DNA from: Parageobacillus caldoxylosilyticus NBRC 107762
GTDB lineage: Bacteria; Bacillota; Bacilli; Bacillales; Anoxybacillaceae
Direction of reading: 5' to 3'
Assembly: GCF_000632715.1 (NCBI RefSeq)
Contig: NZ_BAWO01000002.1
Location: forward strand, 55,876 to 119,875
DNA length: 64,000 nt
The translations under genes and the position numbers were made by a program. Within the stretch, counting starts at the first letter, position 1. Every line of letters begins with the position of its first letter. The notes under the pieces are model-generated. The model saw nothing but the letters and a program-made list of their open reading frames with translations, searched no databases and was not told the origin of the DNA. This document shows, piece by piece, positions 50,207 to 60,467 of the stretch.

Positions 50207-50707
50207 TCACCTATTGAGCCATTGATGGCAGATTGTTCTGACCCAATCATGGTAGTGTTCCCAGCTCTTCCAGACATCTTCTGCCCAGGATTTAAGCATC
50301 TCGTCTCTTTTCTTGCCTGGTTCCACACGCAACACATCGAATACCGTCAGCGAATATGTTTGATGAGGTGGTTCGAAGCGAGGCCAATCGTGCCGCCGCT
50401 TGGCTAATTCCATGTGTGCTTTCTGTACTTGCCTTCCCGTGTATCCGCATTCAATGGATAAATATAAGCCGATGAGCGCAAATGCCGTTGTAATGTTGCG
50501 CGTCACTCCTCCTGAATGTTGCGCGCCGTAGGCGTCGACGGCTAGTTGGTGGATGAAGGCGGGATCATTTTTTGACATGTTATATGCGGCTAATTCTCCG
50601 TAAAACTGCCAGCACTCGCCGGATGCGTGATAACGGTCGCAAGGCTCTAAATTTTTACTAGGAAGTTTCAGTTTGCATCCTGGACATTCTACAATAAGAT
50701 TTCCCAT
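50207..50707 (-). CDS. DUF5946 family protein
   Basis: 166 residues starting MGNLIVECPGCKLKLPSK, a zinc-ribbon-like CxxC, then CWQFYGELAAYNMSKNDPAFIHQLAVDAYGAQHSG, the DUF5946 hallmark. Start ATG 50707 behind GGAGG. Monocistronic by position. Family function is unknown; the single CxxC plus a later Cys and His residues suggest metal binding. The 180-base gap to marR holds no gene. Confidence 0.8.
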   Translation of the reverse strand: MGNLIVECPGCKLKLPSKNLEPCDRYHASGECWQFYGELAAYNMSKNDPAFIHQLAVDAYGAQHSGGVTRNITTAFALIGLYLSIECGYTGRQVQKAHMELAKRRHDWPRFEPPHQTYSLTVFDVLRVEPGKKRDEMLKSWAEDVWKSWEHYHDWVRTICHQWLNR

Positions 50708-50889
50708 TTGAAAACACCTCCGTACATTCTTTTTCATTTTACAAGATAAAATTACAAGAAACGATAGATTCGTAAACGAGCGGCGTTTGCTCGTTTGAGC
50801 ATAACAAATACATAATGAGAATGGACAATAATTGGTTATATACCTCATTCTCCGTTGCACTAAACAATGCTTGGACATTTAATAAAAAA

Positions 50890-50945
50890 ATCCATCTCCT
50901 TGGCAGTCACATACCGTGATAAAAAACAAGGGCCAAGGGATGGAT
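50890..50945 (-). terminator. terminator of the YtrA-type ABC operon
   Basis: ATCCATCCCTTGGC / GCCAAGGAGATGGAT stem with a ~27-base loop and seven T on the minus strand. Confidence 0.78.
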
Positions 50946-50970
50946 CGTTTCCATAAGCGAATAGGACCGA

Positions 50971-51924
50971 TTACGCCGCAATATCGCGCTTCCGGAAAAT
51001 AAACCATGTAAGTGCGTTAAATATAACAAAGTAAATAAGCAGCATCATCATGGAAAACGGCATTGTCATTCCTTCGACAAGCGGCGTTCCATCAATATAT
51101 TGCGTTAAGTCTGTATTGGCAAATAATAAATATTTTGCCCAGTCAAATTTCATGGCAAGAAGCGTCGTAATCTGCGGCCCTGCAAACAGGGCAAAAGTCG
51201 CCAGTCCAACCGCAAGCGAGTGATTGCGAAACACCGCGGATATCATAAACGCAAAGGTCGTCATCATGACAAGATCAACGCAATTGAGTGCGTATACTTG
51301 CATGACATGGAGAAGCATGCTTTTCTCAACAACCGTTCCGTTTTGGTACGCTAAATATGGTTCGCGGATGTTTTCGATTCCAAAAACAATCGCGCCGACG
51401 ACGGACGAGAAAACAAATAGCAATAGCAGCATGCAAAGCGCAAACAACAGAGCGGCAATGTATTTCGAAAGCAAAATTTTCGTGCGGCTGGCGGAACGAA
51501 TGAGAAGCAGCTTGATAGTTCCCCACGAAAATTCATTGGCTACGCTTCCTGCCGCCACAATAATCGTAAACAGCGTGATCAGCGCAATAATGTCTGCAGA
51601 ACTCACCAAATATCCCCAGAACGTATTGGACGCCACAGGTTTTATATTATGCTCTAGACGATACTCATTGATTTTCAGCTGCTGTTCGAGATGATTTTTA
51701 TACATTTTCGGCACCTTTTCCTCAGAAAGCTGTGCTTCCATTTCCTTTATCTCCGAAGCAACCTCCGCCTTCCAATTTTTCGGCTCTTTATGCGTTGCTT
51801 TTGTAATCAGCGCTCCCGCTAATGTCGACAAGGCAAGAAGAGCGATCATAAACCATGTGCCAATACGGCGGTAAATTTTCATATTTTCGTTTTGAATTAA
51901 TGAAAGAATGCTAGGCAATTTCAT
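50971..51924 (-). CDS. ABC-2 type transporter permease
   Basis: 317 residues. N-terminal helix WFMIALLALSTLAGALI, a ~90-residue extracytoplasmic helical insert, then five more helices ending FVIFNALTWFIF-RKRDIAA. Coupling-type segment NEFSWGTIKLLLIRSASR. Overlaps the upstream ATPase gene by 14 bases. Last gene of the operon and the likely partner of the 304-residue ATPase. Confidence 0.88.
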   Translation of the reverse strand: MKLPSILSLIQNENMKIYRRIGTWFMIALLALSTLAGALITKATHKEPKNWKAEVASEIKEMEAQLSEEKVPKMYKNHLEQQLKINEYRLEHNIKPVASNTFWGYLVSSADIIALITLFTIIVAAGSVANEFSWGTIKLLLIRSASRTKILLSKYIAALLFALCMLLLLFVFSSVVGAIVFGIENIREPYLAYQNGTVVEKSMLLHVMQVYALNCVDLVMMTTFAFMISAVFRNHSLAVGLATFALFAGPQITTLLAMKFDWAKYLLFANTDLTQYIDGTPLVEGMTMPFSMMMLLIYFVIFNALTWFIFRKRDIAA

Positions 51925-52825
51925 TACCTCCCGTCATTTCTAAAAATCTTTCTTCCAACGATTTCGTAAGAACTTGAATGCCATATACTTTGATATTTTC
52001 TGACACTAAGGCGGCATTCAAGCTTGGTATTTCCTCATAATCGATGGAAACTTCAATTCCTTGCTTTGCCGATGTGATGTTCATATGAGGATAGATGTTT
52101 TTGATCACGGTTAGTGCCTGTTCCACCGGCTTTACTGTAAGCAGCACCTTTTGAGCTTGTTTTGACAGCTCTTGAACCGATTCAATTCCTACTAATCTTC
52201 CATGTTGAATAATCGCAAAGCGGTCGCACATCATTTCCATTTCCGACAGAAGATGGCTTGAAACGATGATCCCCAGCCCTTCTTCTTTCGCCAGCTTGCG
52301 CAAATAGTCGCGGATTTCGCGGATGCCGGCGGGATCGAGCCCGTTTGTCGGTTCATCCAAAATAAGCAAAGAAGGGCGATGAAGCAATGCCTGCGCCAGT
52401 CCTAGCCTCTGCCGCATGCCGAGCGAATATGTTTTCACTTTGTCATGAATTCGTTTTTCCAACCCCACTAGTTTGACAACCTCATCGATTCGCTCCTTTG
52501 TTACTCCTTTTGTCATTCGCGCATAGTGCAATAAATTTTGATAACCCGTTAAAAATTTATACATCTCCGGGTTTTCGACAATGGCGCCGACATGCTGTAT
52601 CGCTTTTTCAAAGTCTTTTTGAATACTGATTCCATTAATCAGCACATCGCCACTAGTAATTCCCATCAGCCCTACAATCATGCGAATCGTTGTCGTTTTC
52701 CCGGCGCCGTTCGGCCCCAGAAACCCAAACACCTCCCCTGGAAATACCTCGAGCGACAAATCATGGATAATCGTTTTCTTGCCAATATCTTTCCTGACAT
52801 TTTTCAACTGCAAAAGCGGATTCAT
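51911..52825 (-). CDS. ABC transporter ATP-binding protein (BcrA/YtrE-like)
   Basis: 304 residues: Walker A GPNGAGKTTTIRMI, signature YSLGMRQRLGLAQAL, Walker B LLILDEPTNGLDPAG, H-loop VSSHLLSEME. C-terminal ~80 residues are typical of drug or peptide exporters with ABC-2 permeases. Starts 2 bases after the preceding ATPase gene's stop. Confidence 0.92.
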   Translation of the reverse strand: MNPLLQLKNVRKDIGKKTIIHDLSLEVFPGEVFGFLGPNGAGKTTTIRMIVGLMGITSGDVLINGISIQKDFEKAIQHVGAIVENPEMYKFLTGYQNLLHYARMTKGVTKERIDEVVKLVGLEKRIHDKVKTYSLGMRQRLGLAQALLHRPSLLILDEPTNGLDPAGIREIRDYLRKLAKEEGLGIIVSSHLLSEMEMMCDRFAIIQHGRLVGIESVQELSKQAQKVLLTVKPVEQALTVIKNIYPHMNITSAKQGIEVSIDYEEIPSLNAALVSENIKVYGIQVLTKSLEERFLEMTGGNEIA

Positions 52826-52827
52826 GG

Positions 52828-53526
52828 TTATTCCTCTCCCTTATAAATTTTTTTCAGCCGGTTTACTACACTATCGCGGCTTGTTTCTCTTAATTCATCG
52901 ACGTGGACGCGCTCCGCCACTTTTCCATCACGGAGGAAAATCGCCTCATCCAGCAATGGTTCCACTTCATCGATTTCATGTGTCGTCATCACAATCGTCT
53001 GCCGTTCTAGATCGACAAATGAAATCAGTCCCTTGACGATAGATTCGCGCACCATCGGGTCAAGGCCGGACAGCGGTTCATCCATCAATAAAATCGGCGC
53101 TTCCCGCGCTAACGTAAAAGCGATTTTCGCACGGCCCCTTCCGCCTTTGGACAGCTGTCTTATTTTTTTATCAGGCTGGATTTCCATAAACTCTAAAATG
53201 TCATGCGCTTTTTCTTTGTGGAAATCGCTAAATTGCGAAGCGTAAAACTCCAGCATATCCTGAACCGTAAAGCTGTCATAATAGGCGTCCAGCTCCGATA
53301 AATACGCGACTTTGCCGCTGATTTTTTTCGTTACTTCCATTCCATCGACTAGCACTTTTCCTTTCGTAGGAAAAACGAGTCCGGCAATCAATTTCAAAAA
53401 AGTTGATTTGCCGCTGCCGTTTGCGCCAAGGACGCCGATGATTTTTCCTTTTTCTAAACTTAGCGATACATCATCTAATGCGATGACATTACCGTACTTT
53501 TTTGTGACGCGCTCGAACTCAATCAT
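52828..53526 (-). CDS. ABC transporter ATP-binding protein (YtrB-like)
   Basis: 232 residues: Walker A GANGSGKSTFLKLI, signature QLSKGGRGRAKIAFTL (note GGRGR rather than GGxxQ, a YtrB-like variant), Walker B ILLMDEPLSGLDP, H-loop TTHEIDEVE. Overlaps the GntR stop by 4 bases. Likely works with the membrane protein at 53908. Confidence 0.9.
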   Translation of the reverse strand: MIEFERVTKKYGNVIALDDVSLSLEKGKIIGVLGANGSGKSTFLKLIAGLVFPTKGKVLVDGMEVTKKISGKVAYLSELDAYYDSFTVQDMLEFYASQFSDFHKEKAHDILEFMEIQPDKKIRQLSKGGRGRAKIAFTLAREAPILLMDEPLSGLDPMVRESIVKGLISFVDLERQTIVMTTHEIDEVEPLLDEAIFLRDGKVAERVHVDELRETSRDSVVNRLKKIYKGEE

Positions 53527-53903
53527 TGTTTCTTTCCATCCTCTCCCTTACTGAAATCTTTTAGCGAAGCTATCATGTCATTCATCGTAAATCCAAGCTC
53601 TGTCATGTTCCGTATAAAATCAGCCACAATATCTCGTTTCAGCTGTTCACGCAACCGTTCGATGGCTTCCACATTTTCCGTGACAAACGTTCCTTGACCG
53701 CGCCGTGTTTCCACAATCCCCATCCTTTCGAGCTCGCTATATGTGCGCTGGATCGTATTCGGGTTTACTCCTGTTTGTACGGCCATCTCCCGCACAGACG
53801 GCAATTTATCTCCCGCTTTCCATTCGTTGCGCACAATTTTCTTATTAATTTTCTCCATTATTTGCATATAGATCGGCTTCGTTGTATCAAACTCACCGGC
53901 CAC
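53523..53903 (-). CDS. GntR family regulator, YtrA subfamily
   Basis: 126 residues: winged HTH AGDKLPSVREMAVQTGVNPNTIQRTYSELE, wing MGIVETRRGQGTFV, and the short ~50-residue YtrA-type tail. I choose the GTG at 53903 (VAGEFDTTKPIYMQ) with GAGGTG 7 bases upstream, 4 bases after the preceding stop. Second gene of the operon; its expected site lies at the promoter. Confidence 0.9.
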   Translation of the reverse strand: MAGEFDTTKPIYMQIMEKINKKIVRNEWKAGDKLPSVREMAVQTGVNPNTIQRTYSELERMGIVETRRGQGTFVTENVEAIERLREQLKRDIVADFIRNMTELGFTMNDMIASLKDFSKGEDGKKQ

Positions 53904-53907
53904 GTCT

Positions 53908-54690
53908 TTACACCTCAACTTTTCTGTCAATTAACCAAATAGAAGCGCAAAATACGAGGACAGCCATAATACCGTAAAAAACGACTGCTCCTATTGACAT
54001 CGTTTCAATCTTTTCAATCATTATCCATTCTTCAGTTGTATTGTACTTGAACATAACCCCCGGCATCGCTATTTTTCCCCATCCCGTTAGCCATTCGTAT
54101 ACGTTTGTTTTCATAAACAACGAAAATAGCCAGCCTAACAGAAAATAAATAAGCGCAACAATCAGCCCCGATAGTTTCGCAAACATTTGTTTACAGATGC
54201 GGTAAATCACCCAATAAAATAAACACCAGACCGCCATATGGATAGATAGCAGCATAATAGACAAAACCGCCAGCACACCGCTTTGGATAAAAAGCTCATG
54301 ATTCCACATTTCCTCATGGAAATACCTCTCTTTTATTTCAAGCGACGCAATGTAGGTAAATAGCGCTGAAACAAACAGGGAAACAAGCAGGCTGCCAAAC
54401 GCGATAAGCAGTTTGGCGCTTACCAATCGAAATGCCGGCTGTGGGGTGTGAAGCCATAAATGAAGCCGCTTCGCTTCCGTTTGCAAGCCGAGAGCCATAA
54501 AGATCAACATATAAAAAGCATGCAGGCATGTGACAATCAATGATGGAACGAACATCGTTATCGGTTCATCGTATTTTAGAGCCAATAAATATGCCACGAT
54601 ATTAACGGCGATCACGATTCCAACCGTAGTTATTATCCACATCTTAGAGATGCGCCATTCTTTTTTTAATAAGCCAATCCACGAACTCAT
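53908..54690 (-). CDS. membrane protein of the YtrA-type ABC operon
   Basis: 260 residues with six hydrophobic helices (ITTVGIVIAVNIVAYLLA; LSIMLLSIHMAVWCLFYWV; AVVFYGIMAVLVFCASIWL), starting MSSWIGLLKKEWRISKMW, the polar-then-hydrophobic start common to ABC-2 permeases. First gene after the promoter. Probable permease half for the 232-residue ATPase; no diagnostic motif. Confidence 0.75.
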   Translation of the reverse strand: MSSWIGLLKKEWRISKMWIITTVGIVIAVNIVAYLLALKYDEPITMFVPSLIVTCLHAFYMLIFMALGLQTEAKRLHLWLHTPQPAFRLVSAKLLIAFGSLLVSLFVSALFTYIASLEIKERYFHEEMWNHELFIQSGVLAVLSIMLLSIHMAVWCLFYWVIYRICKQMFAKLSGLIVALIYFLLGWLFSLFMKTNVYEWLTGWGKIAMPGVMFKYNTTEEWIMIEKIETMSIGAVVFYGIMAVLVFCASIWLIDRKVEV

Positions 54691-54714
54691 TTTTTCCCCT
54701 CCAGCAATAGTGGA

Positions 54715-54760
54715 TTAGTGTACTAGTAATATAGTACACTAATATTCAAAATAATGTCAA
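54715..54760 (-). promoter_or_regulatory. promoter with YtrA-type operator
   Basis: TTGACA (54755-54760), 18-base spacer, TACTAT (54731-54736). The -10 is inside the dyad AGTGTA-N12-TACACT (54717-54740), close to the YtrA site AGTGTA-N13-TACACT, so the operon should be self-repressed. Confidence 0.88.
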
Positions 54761-55080
54761 TTTGTCACTCTTCTTTTCTTCATACACATAAACGACCGAA
54801 AATCGTCGTATGCTTAAACAAAGGAAACGAGGCAAATAAAAAAGATGTCGTAAAATTGCTTGATCGACATCCTTTGTTCCACACTATTTACATTTTGAAA
54901 TATCTCAGCAAAGATTTTCTGGAAATTCGCGGTCGTCCTGCCGCGTATGGCGTTTCAGTAAAAAAACGTCGGCCGATGCATCGCAACAAAGATTGCAAAA
55001 AGAGGAGCGATTTCATCATCCATTGCATGTTCCGCAACTCAATTAGAAATCATGTTAATATCCACCCCTTGGGATGGTAG
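54754..55080 (+). other. unassigned open frame with a downstream inverted repeat
   Basis: A 108-codon frame in an otherwise gene-poor 760-base gap. Internal sequence such as RPKIVVCLNKGNEANKKDV and LLDRHPLFHTIYILKYLSKD reads like protein, but it has no convincing ribosome site, its first codons overlap the operon promoter on the other strand, and the last third is basic and irregular. An inverted repeat ATCCACCCCTTGG / CCAAGGTGGTGGAT (55066-55120) follows. Could be a decayed gene. The rest of the gap (55121-55384) is AT-rich and shows nothing I recognise. Confidence 0.25.
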
Positions 55081-55384
55081 TTGGACCTCTGTATATAATT
55101 TCCAAGGTGGTGGATTTTCATGAATCGATTATGCGTTTTTTACCACGTTCTAAATATTGACAAAATTTCTTAGATCCTAGATATTGATTAACCTTAATGA
55201 AAATGAGTTTAATCATGTTAAAATCACTGAAAAAGAGTTTTTAGCACTCCATTGAAAATGAGATAAAGTCTAATTTTACAATTGACTTAATCTTCTTGAG
55301 ACACAACAAAAATGAACAATTATCTAATTTTTATTTACTTTGGTTAAACCCGTACAATTTATGTTCAGCATCTTTGCATTAAAA

Positions 55385-55424
55385 CCAGCTTTTCCGTGAT
55401 TTTTATGCTTGGAATCACTGCTGG
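55385..55424 (-). terminator. weak terminator after the KinB-like gene
   Basis: CCAGC/GCTGG and GTGATT/AATCAC form an interrupted hairpin followed by TTTTAATG on the minus strand. Confidence 0.4.
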
Positions 55425-55453
55425 AAAGACAATTTTCCGATTCGTGATTTGTC

Positions 55454-56762
55454 TCATAAAGCGACAAAGGCGTCACGTTTTTGCTCCACAGAAGGGGTAT
55501 GCAGAGACTGCGTGAGTGGAAGATATAAGGATACTTGCGTCCCCTTGTTGACTTCGCTTGCAATTTGGATCGTTCCACCCATCGATTCGATAATTCGATA
55601 GACGACCATCATTCCAAGTCCGGTACCTCTTCTTCCTTTTGTTGTAAAATATGGTTCTCCAAGGCGTTCGATTTGTTCTTTTGTCATTCCGACCCCTGTA
55701 TCCGAGATGCGGATAAGCACTTGATCTTTTTCGATAGAAATGTAAACTTCGAGTGTGCCGCCATTCGGCATTGCTTCAATAGCGTTCTTGATAATATTGA
55801 GCAAGCATTGTTGAAGTTTTTGGCGTTCCCCTTTGACGTTACAAGGAATGAGCGACGTTTGGACTTCAACACTATTCATGTTTGCCAGCGGACGCACAAT
55901 ATCGATGACGCGTTCCATTTCTGTTTTCACATTTAGATTTTCTACGCTTTCCGGAGCAGGTTTGGCGAATGTAAGATAATCCGTGATAATCGCTTCAGCG
56001 CGATCTAATTCTTCGATGGCAATGCGAATGTATTGTTTCCGCTTTTCTTGCGATAAATGGCTTTGCTCCAGCAATTGTATAAACCCTCGCGCGGTCGTTA
56101 GGGGGTTGCGCACTTCATGGGAAATGGAAGCAGCCAAGTGGCTGACCACCTCCATTTTTTCCGCGCGGATAATTCGTTTTCTTAACGCGCTGTTTTTATA
56201 TAAAACCTCCTTAAGATAGCAGGTGAAAATCATACTGATTGGCTGAACAGGCAGGTAGAGCCAAAGCGCTGAAGAAGCCGGCAATGTGTGATGAAAGGAT
56301 TGGATCCAAACGACCATGAGCATCTCGGAAACAGCCGATAATAGAAAAGCAAGTAAAATGCGCTGTTTGGAAGACAAGGCCAAAAATTTTTTCGATAAAG
56401 CAATGCTGGCGATCATAATGGTGATCGATGTAACAGCGGTCAGCATGAATTCTTTTCCGCCAAAAAAAAGAACGGTAGCCAATCGTCACCATACAAAGAA
56501 AAAGGCTGGCGATCGGCCCTTTATACAAACTGCCCAACCAAAGAGGCACTTGATGTAAATCGTAAATGTATTCTGTATCGATGTTGGAATTGATAGGAAA
56601 TGTCATGCAAAGAATGATGATAATGGCGGAAGCGAGTGTTAAAATGTACTTCCTTATTTTTTCAGGTGCGTTTCTTTCCTCAAGCCATAATGCAAGAATG
56701 AAAACTGGGATCAAAATAAAAAATAAATTTAATAGGACGTTTTTTACAATGTCGAGGAACAT
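55454..56762 (-). pseudogene. KinB-like sporulation sensor kinase, frameshifted
   Basis: Two frames join to one kinase. From ATG 56762 (behind AAGGAAGG) the first frame gives several membrane helices up to GYRSFF; the second begins FGGKEFMLTAVTS and continues through the remaining helices, the HisKA box SHEVRNPLTTARGF, N box NIIKNAIEAMPNGG, DTGVGM and GTGLGM. The break is in a run of eight T (56462-56469, minus strand); seven would restore one protein of about 435 residues, close to B. subtilis KinB. No PAS or HAMP domain. Either a real mutation, a phase-variable tract, or a sequencing error. Confidence 0.85.
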
Positions 56763-56957
56763 ATTCACACCTTCCTTTACATGACAAAATCTTAATGAAT
56801 TCAGCATTTATTTAGCCATTTACTATTGTAAAAGAAAGAAATGTCAGATGTTAAGTACGAATGTTTAGTGTTTTTCTGACATAAACGTTTGTTTTTCGAC
56901 ATAATTTTTCTTAAAAAAATTTTTTCAATCGTTTTATTTAAATTTTCCTAAAATCAA

Positions 56958-56999
56958 CAAATCCCCCACCTTATGCTTTCGCATAAAATGGGGGATTTG
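56958..56999 (-). terminator. terminator of pheST
   Basis: CAAATCCCCCATTTTATGC / GCATAAGGTGGGGGATTTG hairpin with a GAAA tetraloop, directly after the pheT stop. Confidence 0.88.
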
Positions 57000-57001
57000 T
57001 T

Positions 57002-59416
57002 TTATCCGCGCAATGTTGCGCCGAATTGCTGTTCCACCGCCTGAATGACTTTTTCGTGAACGGCGGTCACTTCTTCATCTGTTAATGTACGTTCCGGATC
57101 GTAGTAACGAAGCGAAAAGGCAATCGATTTTTTGCCGTCTGGAAGGCGGTCTCCTTTATATACGTCGAAAATCGATACTTCTTTCAACAATTTGCCGCCC
57201 GCTTCGATAATCGTTTTTTGCAGTTCGCCAGCGATGACGTTTTCATCGACAACAAGGGCGATGTCGCGCGTAATCGACGGGAAGCGCGGAATCGGCGAAT
57301 AGCGGATATCTTCCACTTTGGCGTTTAACAAATCGGTCAAGGCAAGTTCAAAGACATATGTTTCTTTTAAATCGTACTCTTTTTGCACAGCCGGATGGAG
57401 CTGGCCGACAAAGCCGATCGTCTTTCCATCTAGCAAAATATCAGCGGTGCGCCCCGGATGCATATGTTTGCGTTTTGCCTGCTTATATTCAATGCGATTC
57501 GTTAAGCCTAGCAACTCGAACAATCCGTCTAAAATACCTTTGACCACATAGAAATCGACCGCTTTTTTCTCGCCTTGCCATAAGTGGGCGTGCCATACGC
57601 CTGTTACGACTCCGGCGAGGCGTTCTTTTTCGCTTGGCAGTTCGTTGTCGCCATTCGCCAGATACACCGCACCTGTTTCATAGACAGCGACATTTTCGAC
57701 TTGGCGCGCGCGGTTGTAGCTCGCTACTTCCAAAAGGTGCGGCAGCAAGCTTTGGCGAAGGACGCTGCGCTCTTCGCTCATCGGAAGCGCCAAGCGGATC
57801 GGTTCCGCCGTTTCTAACGCGAACATTGTCGCTTTTTCCTCGCTTGTAAGAGAATACGTAATCGCTTGGAACAGGCCGACATCTTCTAAATAACGGCGTA
57901 CTTGCCGGCGTTTTGCTTGATATGCTGTCAGTTTGCCCGGCTTCGCTTCCGCGACTGGCAATGTCGCCGGCAAGCGGTCATAGCCGTACAATCTCGCCAC
58001 TTCTTCGATAATATCTTCTTCAATCGAAATATCCCGGCGTCGTGATGGAACGGTAATCGTAAACGTTCCGTTATCTTCCATAAACGCAAATTGCAAGTTC
58101 GTTAAAATCGTGGCAACTTCGTCTTTCGTAATCGTCGTGCCAAGCACACGGTTAATGCGGTCTAGCGTAATGGTGACCGTCACTTCTTGCTCTTTTAGCG
58201 TATTGACCTCGACAATGCCGCCAACCACTTCGCCGCCAGCGTACTCGGCCATTAACGCGGCCGCGCGGTCAAGCGCTTCTTTCGTCCGCGCCGGGTCAAT
58301 GCCTTTTTCAAAGCGCGTGCTTGCTTCACTGCGCAAACCGTGGTCTTTCGACGCTTTGCGAATGACAGGGCTCGTGAAATAGGCCGATTCAATAAACACC
58401 GTTGTCGTGTCGTTTCGCACTTCGGAATTCGCGCCGCCCATGACACCGGCAAGCGCCACTGGCTCCGTACCGTTGGTAATGACAAGATGATCTTCCGTTA
58501 ACGTGCGCTTCGTATCATCCAACGTGACAATTGTTTCGCCTGCTTTTGCGCGACGCACAACAATTTCTTTCGAACCGAGGCGGTCATAGTCAAACGCATG
58601 AAGCGGCTGGCCGTACTCAAGCAAAATGTAGTTCGTAATATCGACCACGTTGTTATGTGGACGGATTCCTGCCGCCATTAATCGCGTTTGCATCCAAAGC
58701 GGCGACGGACCGATTTTCACGTTTTTCACAATGCGCCCTGCGTATAACGGATTGTCTTCCGGCGCATCGACGCGCACAGAAATATAATCATGAACATTTT
58801 CGTCATTTTCTTGAAGCTCAATGGTTGGCAGCTTCACGTCCCGGCCTAAAATCGCCGCCACTTCATACGCGACGCCAATCATGCTTAAGCAATCGGCGCG
58901 GTTTGGCGTAAGTCCGAGCTCTAATACTTCATCATCTAGATTTAGTAATTTCAATGCATCGGCGCCAACCGGAGCGTCGCTCGGAAAAACGAAAATGCCA
59001 TCAGCGTATTCTTTCGGTACTAATTTCGATTCAATACCGAGCTCTTGCAAGGAGCAAATCATGCCGTTCGATTCTTCGCCGCGCAGTTTTGCCCGTTTAA
59101 TTTTCAAATTTCCTGGTAAGACGGCACCGACTTTCGCAACTGCTACTTTTTGCCCTTTGGCGACGTTCGGGGCGCCGCAAATAATTTGTACCGGCTCCTC
59201 TTCGCCAATATCGACGAGGCATTTGCTTAATTTATCCGCGTTTGGATGCTGCTCGCGCTCAAGCACATGCCCGACGACAACGCCTTTTGCCCCTTTATTT
59301 AATACTTCCACGCTTTCGACTTCAATGCCGCTTTTTGTAATGCGGTCGGCTAGTTCTTTTGCGGTGATGCCTGTTAAATCAACATATTCTTGCAGCCATT
59401 TATAGGAAACAAACAT
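57002..59416 (-). CDS. pheT: phenylalanine-tRNA ligase beta subunit
   Basis: 804 residues. Begins [17 protein letters not shown]; includes the tRNA-binding EMAP-like domain ([19 protein letters not shown]), B3/B4 editing domain ([20 protein letters not shown]), B5 domain, catalytic-like core and C-terminal ferredoxin-like anticodon domain ([15 protein letters not shown]). Start 17 bases after pheS, behind GGGAGG. Confidence 0.97.
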   Translation of the reverse strand: MFVSYKWLQEYVDLTGITAKELADRITKSGIEVESVEVLNKGAKGVVVGHVLEREQHPNADKLSKCLVDIGEEEPVQIICGAPNVAKGQKVAVAKVGAVLPGNLKIKRAKLRGEESNGMICSLQELGIESKLVPKEYADGIFVFPSDAPVGADALKLLNLDDEVLELGLTPNRADCLSMIGVAYEVAAILGRDVKLPTIELQENDENVHDYISVRVDAPEDNPLYAGRIVKNVKIGPSPLWMQTRLMAAGIRPHNNVVDITNYILLEYGQPLHAFDYDRLGSKEIVVRRAKAGETIVTLDDTKRTLTEDHLVITNGTEPVALAGVMGGANSEVRNDTTTVFIESAYFTSPVIRKASKDHGLRSEASTRFEKGIDPARTKEALDRAAALMAEYAGGEVVGGIVEVNTLKEQEVTVTITLDRINRVLGTTITKDEVATILTNLQFAFMEDNGTFTITVPSRRRDISIEEDIIEEVARLYGYDRLPATLPVAEAKPGKLTAYQAKRRQVRRYLEDVGLFQAITYSLTSEEKATMFALETAEPIRLALPMSEERSVLRQSLLPHLLEVASYNRARQVENVAVYETGAVYLANGDNELPSEKERLAGVVTGVWHAHLWQGEKKAVDFYVVKGILDGLFELLGLTNRIEYKQAKRKHMHPGRTADILLDGKTIGFVGQLHPAVQKEYDLKETYVFELALTDLLNAKVEDIRYSPIPRFPSITRDIALVVDENVIAGELQKTIIEAGGKLLKEVSIFDVYKGDRLPDGKKSIAFSLRYYDPERTLTDEEVTAVHEKVIQAVEQQFGATLRG

Positions 59417-59432
59417 CGATCAAACCTCCCTT

Positions 59433-60467
59433 TTATACACGATGGAATTGTTGCAAGAAACGAATGTCATTTTGATAGAAATGACGGATGTCATCAATGC
59501 CGTATTTGAGCATTGCAATGCGCTCCGGCCCCATGCCGAATGCGAAACCCGTATATTTTTTCGAATCAAATCCAGCCATTTCTAATACGTTTGGATGGAC
59601 CATGCCGGCGCCTAAAATTTCAATCCAGCCCGTTCCTTTACATACGCTGCAGCCATGACCGCCGCAATGGAAGCAGGACACATCGACTTCGACCGACGGC
59701 TCGGTGAATGGGAAAAAGCTTGGACGGAAGCGGATTTCGCGATCTTCGCCAAACATTTTTCGGGCGAACTCGCGCAGCGTTCCCTTCAGGTCGCTCATGC
59801 GAATGTTTTCATCGACAACAAGCCCTTCGATTTGCGTAAATTGATGCGAGTGAGTCGCGTCATCATTGTCGCGGCGGTACACTTTTCCCGGGCAGATGAT
59901 TTTCACCGGACCGCGCCCTTGATGTTTTTCCATCGTGCGCGCCTGCACCGGTGACGTATGGGTGCGAAGCAAAATTTCTTCGGTAATGTAGAACGAATCT
60001 TGCATATCGCGCGCCGGATGGCCTTTTGGCAAGTTCAACGCTTCAAAATTGTAGTAGTCTTTCTCGACTTCCGGCCCTTCGGCAATCGTATAGCCCATGC
60101 CGATGAATAAGTCTTCGATTTCTTCAATGACGCGCGTGAGCGGATGGTGATTTCCTCTTCGGACCGGGCGGCCTGGAAGCGTGACGTCAATGGCTTCCGC
60201 GGCTAATTTTTTCTCGACTTCCTCTTGTTCGAGCTTCGTTTGCTTTGCTTCTAACGCGTTTTGAATCGCTTGCCGTACTTCGTTGGCGAGCGCGCCTATG
60301 ACCGGACGCTCTTCTGGCGATAATGCCCCCATGCCGCGGAGCACTTCGGTAATCGGGCCTTTTTTGCCAAGATAAGCGACGCGCACCTCATTGAGTGCTT
60401 TCAAGTCACGAGCCTGTTCGATTTTTTCGAGCGCTTCTTGTTGAAGCTGCTGCAACCGTTCTTTCAT
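59433..60467 (-). CDS. pheS: phenylalanine-tRNA ligase alpha subunit
   Basis: 344 residues from the internal ATG 60467, exactly the usual PheS length, with its own AAAGGAGGAG site 6-8 bases upstream inside the Nudix frame. N-terminal coiled coil ([20 protein letters not shown]), [14 protein letters not shown], class II motif 2 region [18 protein letters not shown], a [16 protein letters not shown] zinc-like insert, and motif 3 [14 protein letters not shown]. Charges tRNA-Phe together with PheT. Confidence 0.96.
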   Translation of the reverse strand: MKERLQQLQQEALEKIEQARDLKALNEVRVAYLGKKGPITEVLRGMGALSPEERPVIGALANEVRQAIQNALEAKQTKLEQEEVEKKLAAEAIDVTLPGRPVRRGNHHPLTRVIEEIEDLFIGMGYTIAEGPEVEKDYYNFEALNLPKGHPARDMQDSFYITEEILLRTHTSPVQARTMEKHQGRGPVKIICPGKVYRRDNDDATHSHQFTQIEGLVVDENIRMSDLKGTLREFARKMFGEDREIRFRPSFFPFTEPSVEVDVSCFHCGGHGCSVCKGTGWIEILGAGMVHPNVLEMAGFDSKKYTGFAFGMGPERIAMLKYGIDDIRHFYQNDIRFLQQFHRV

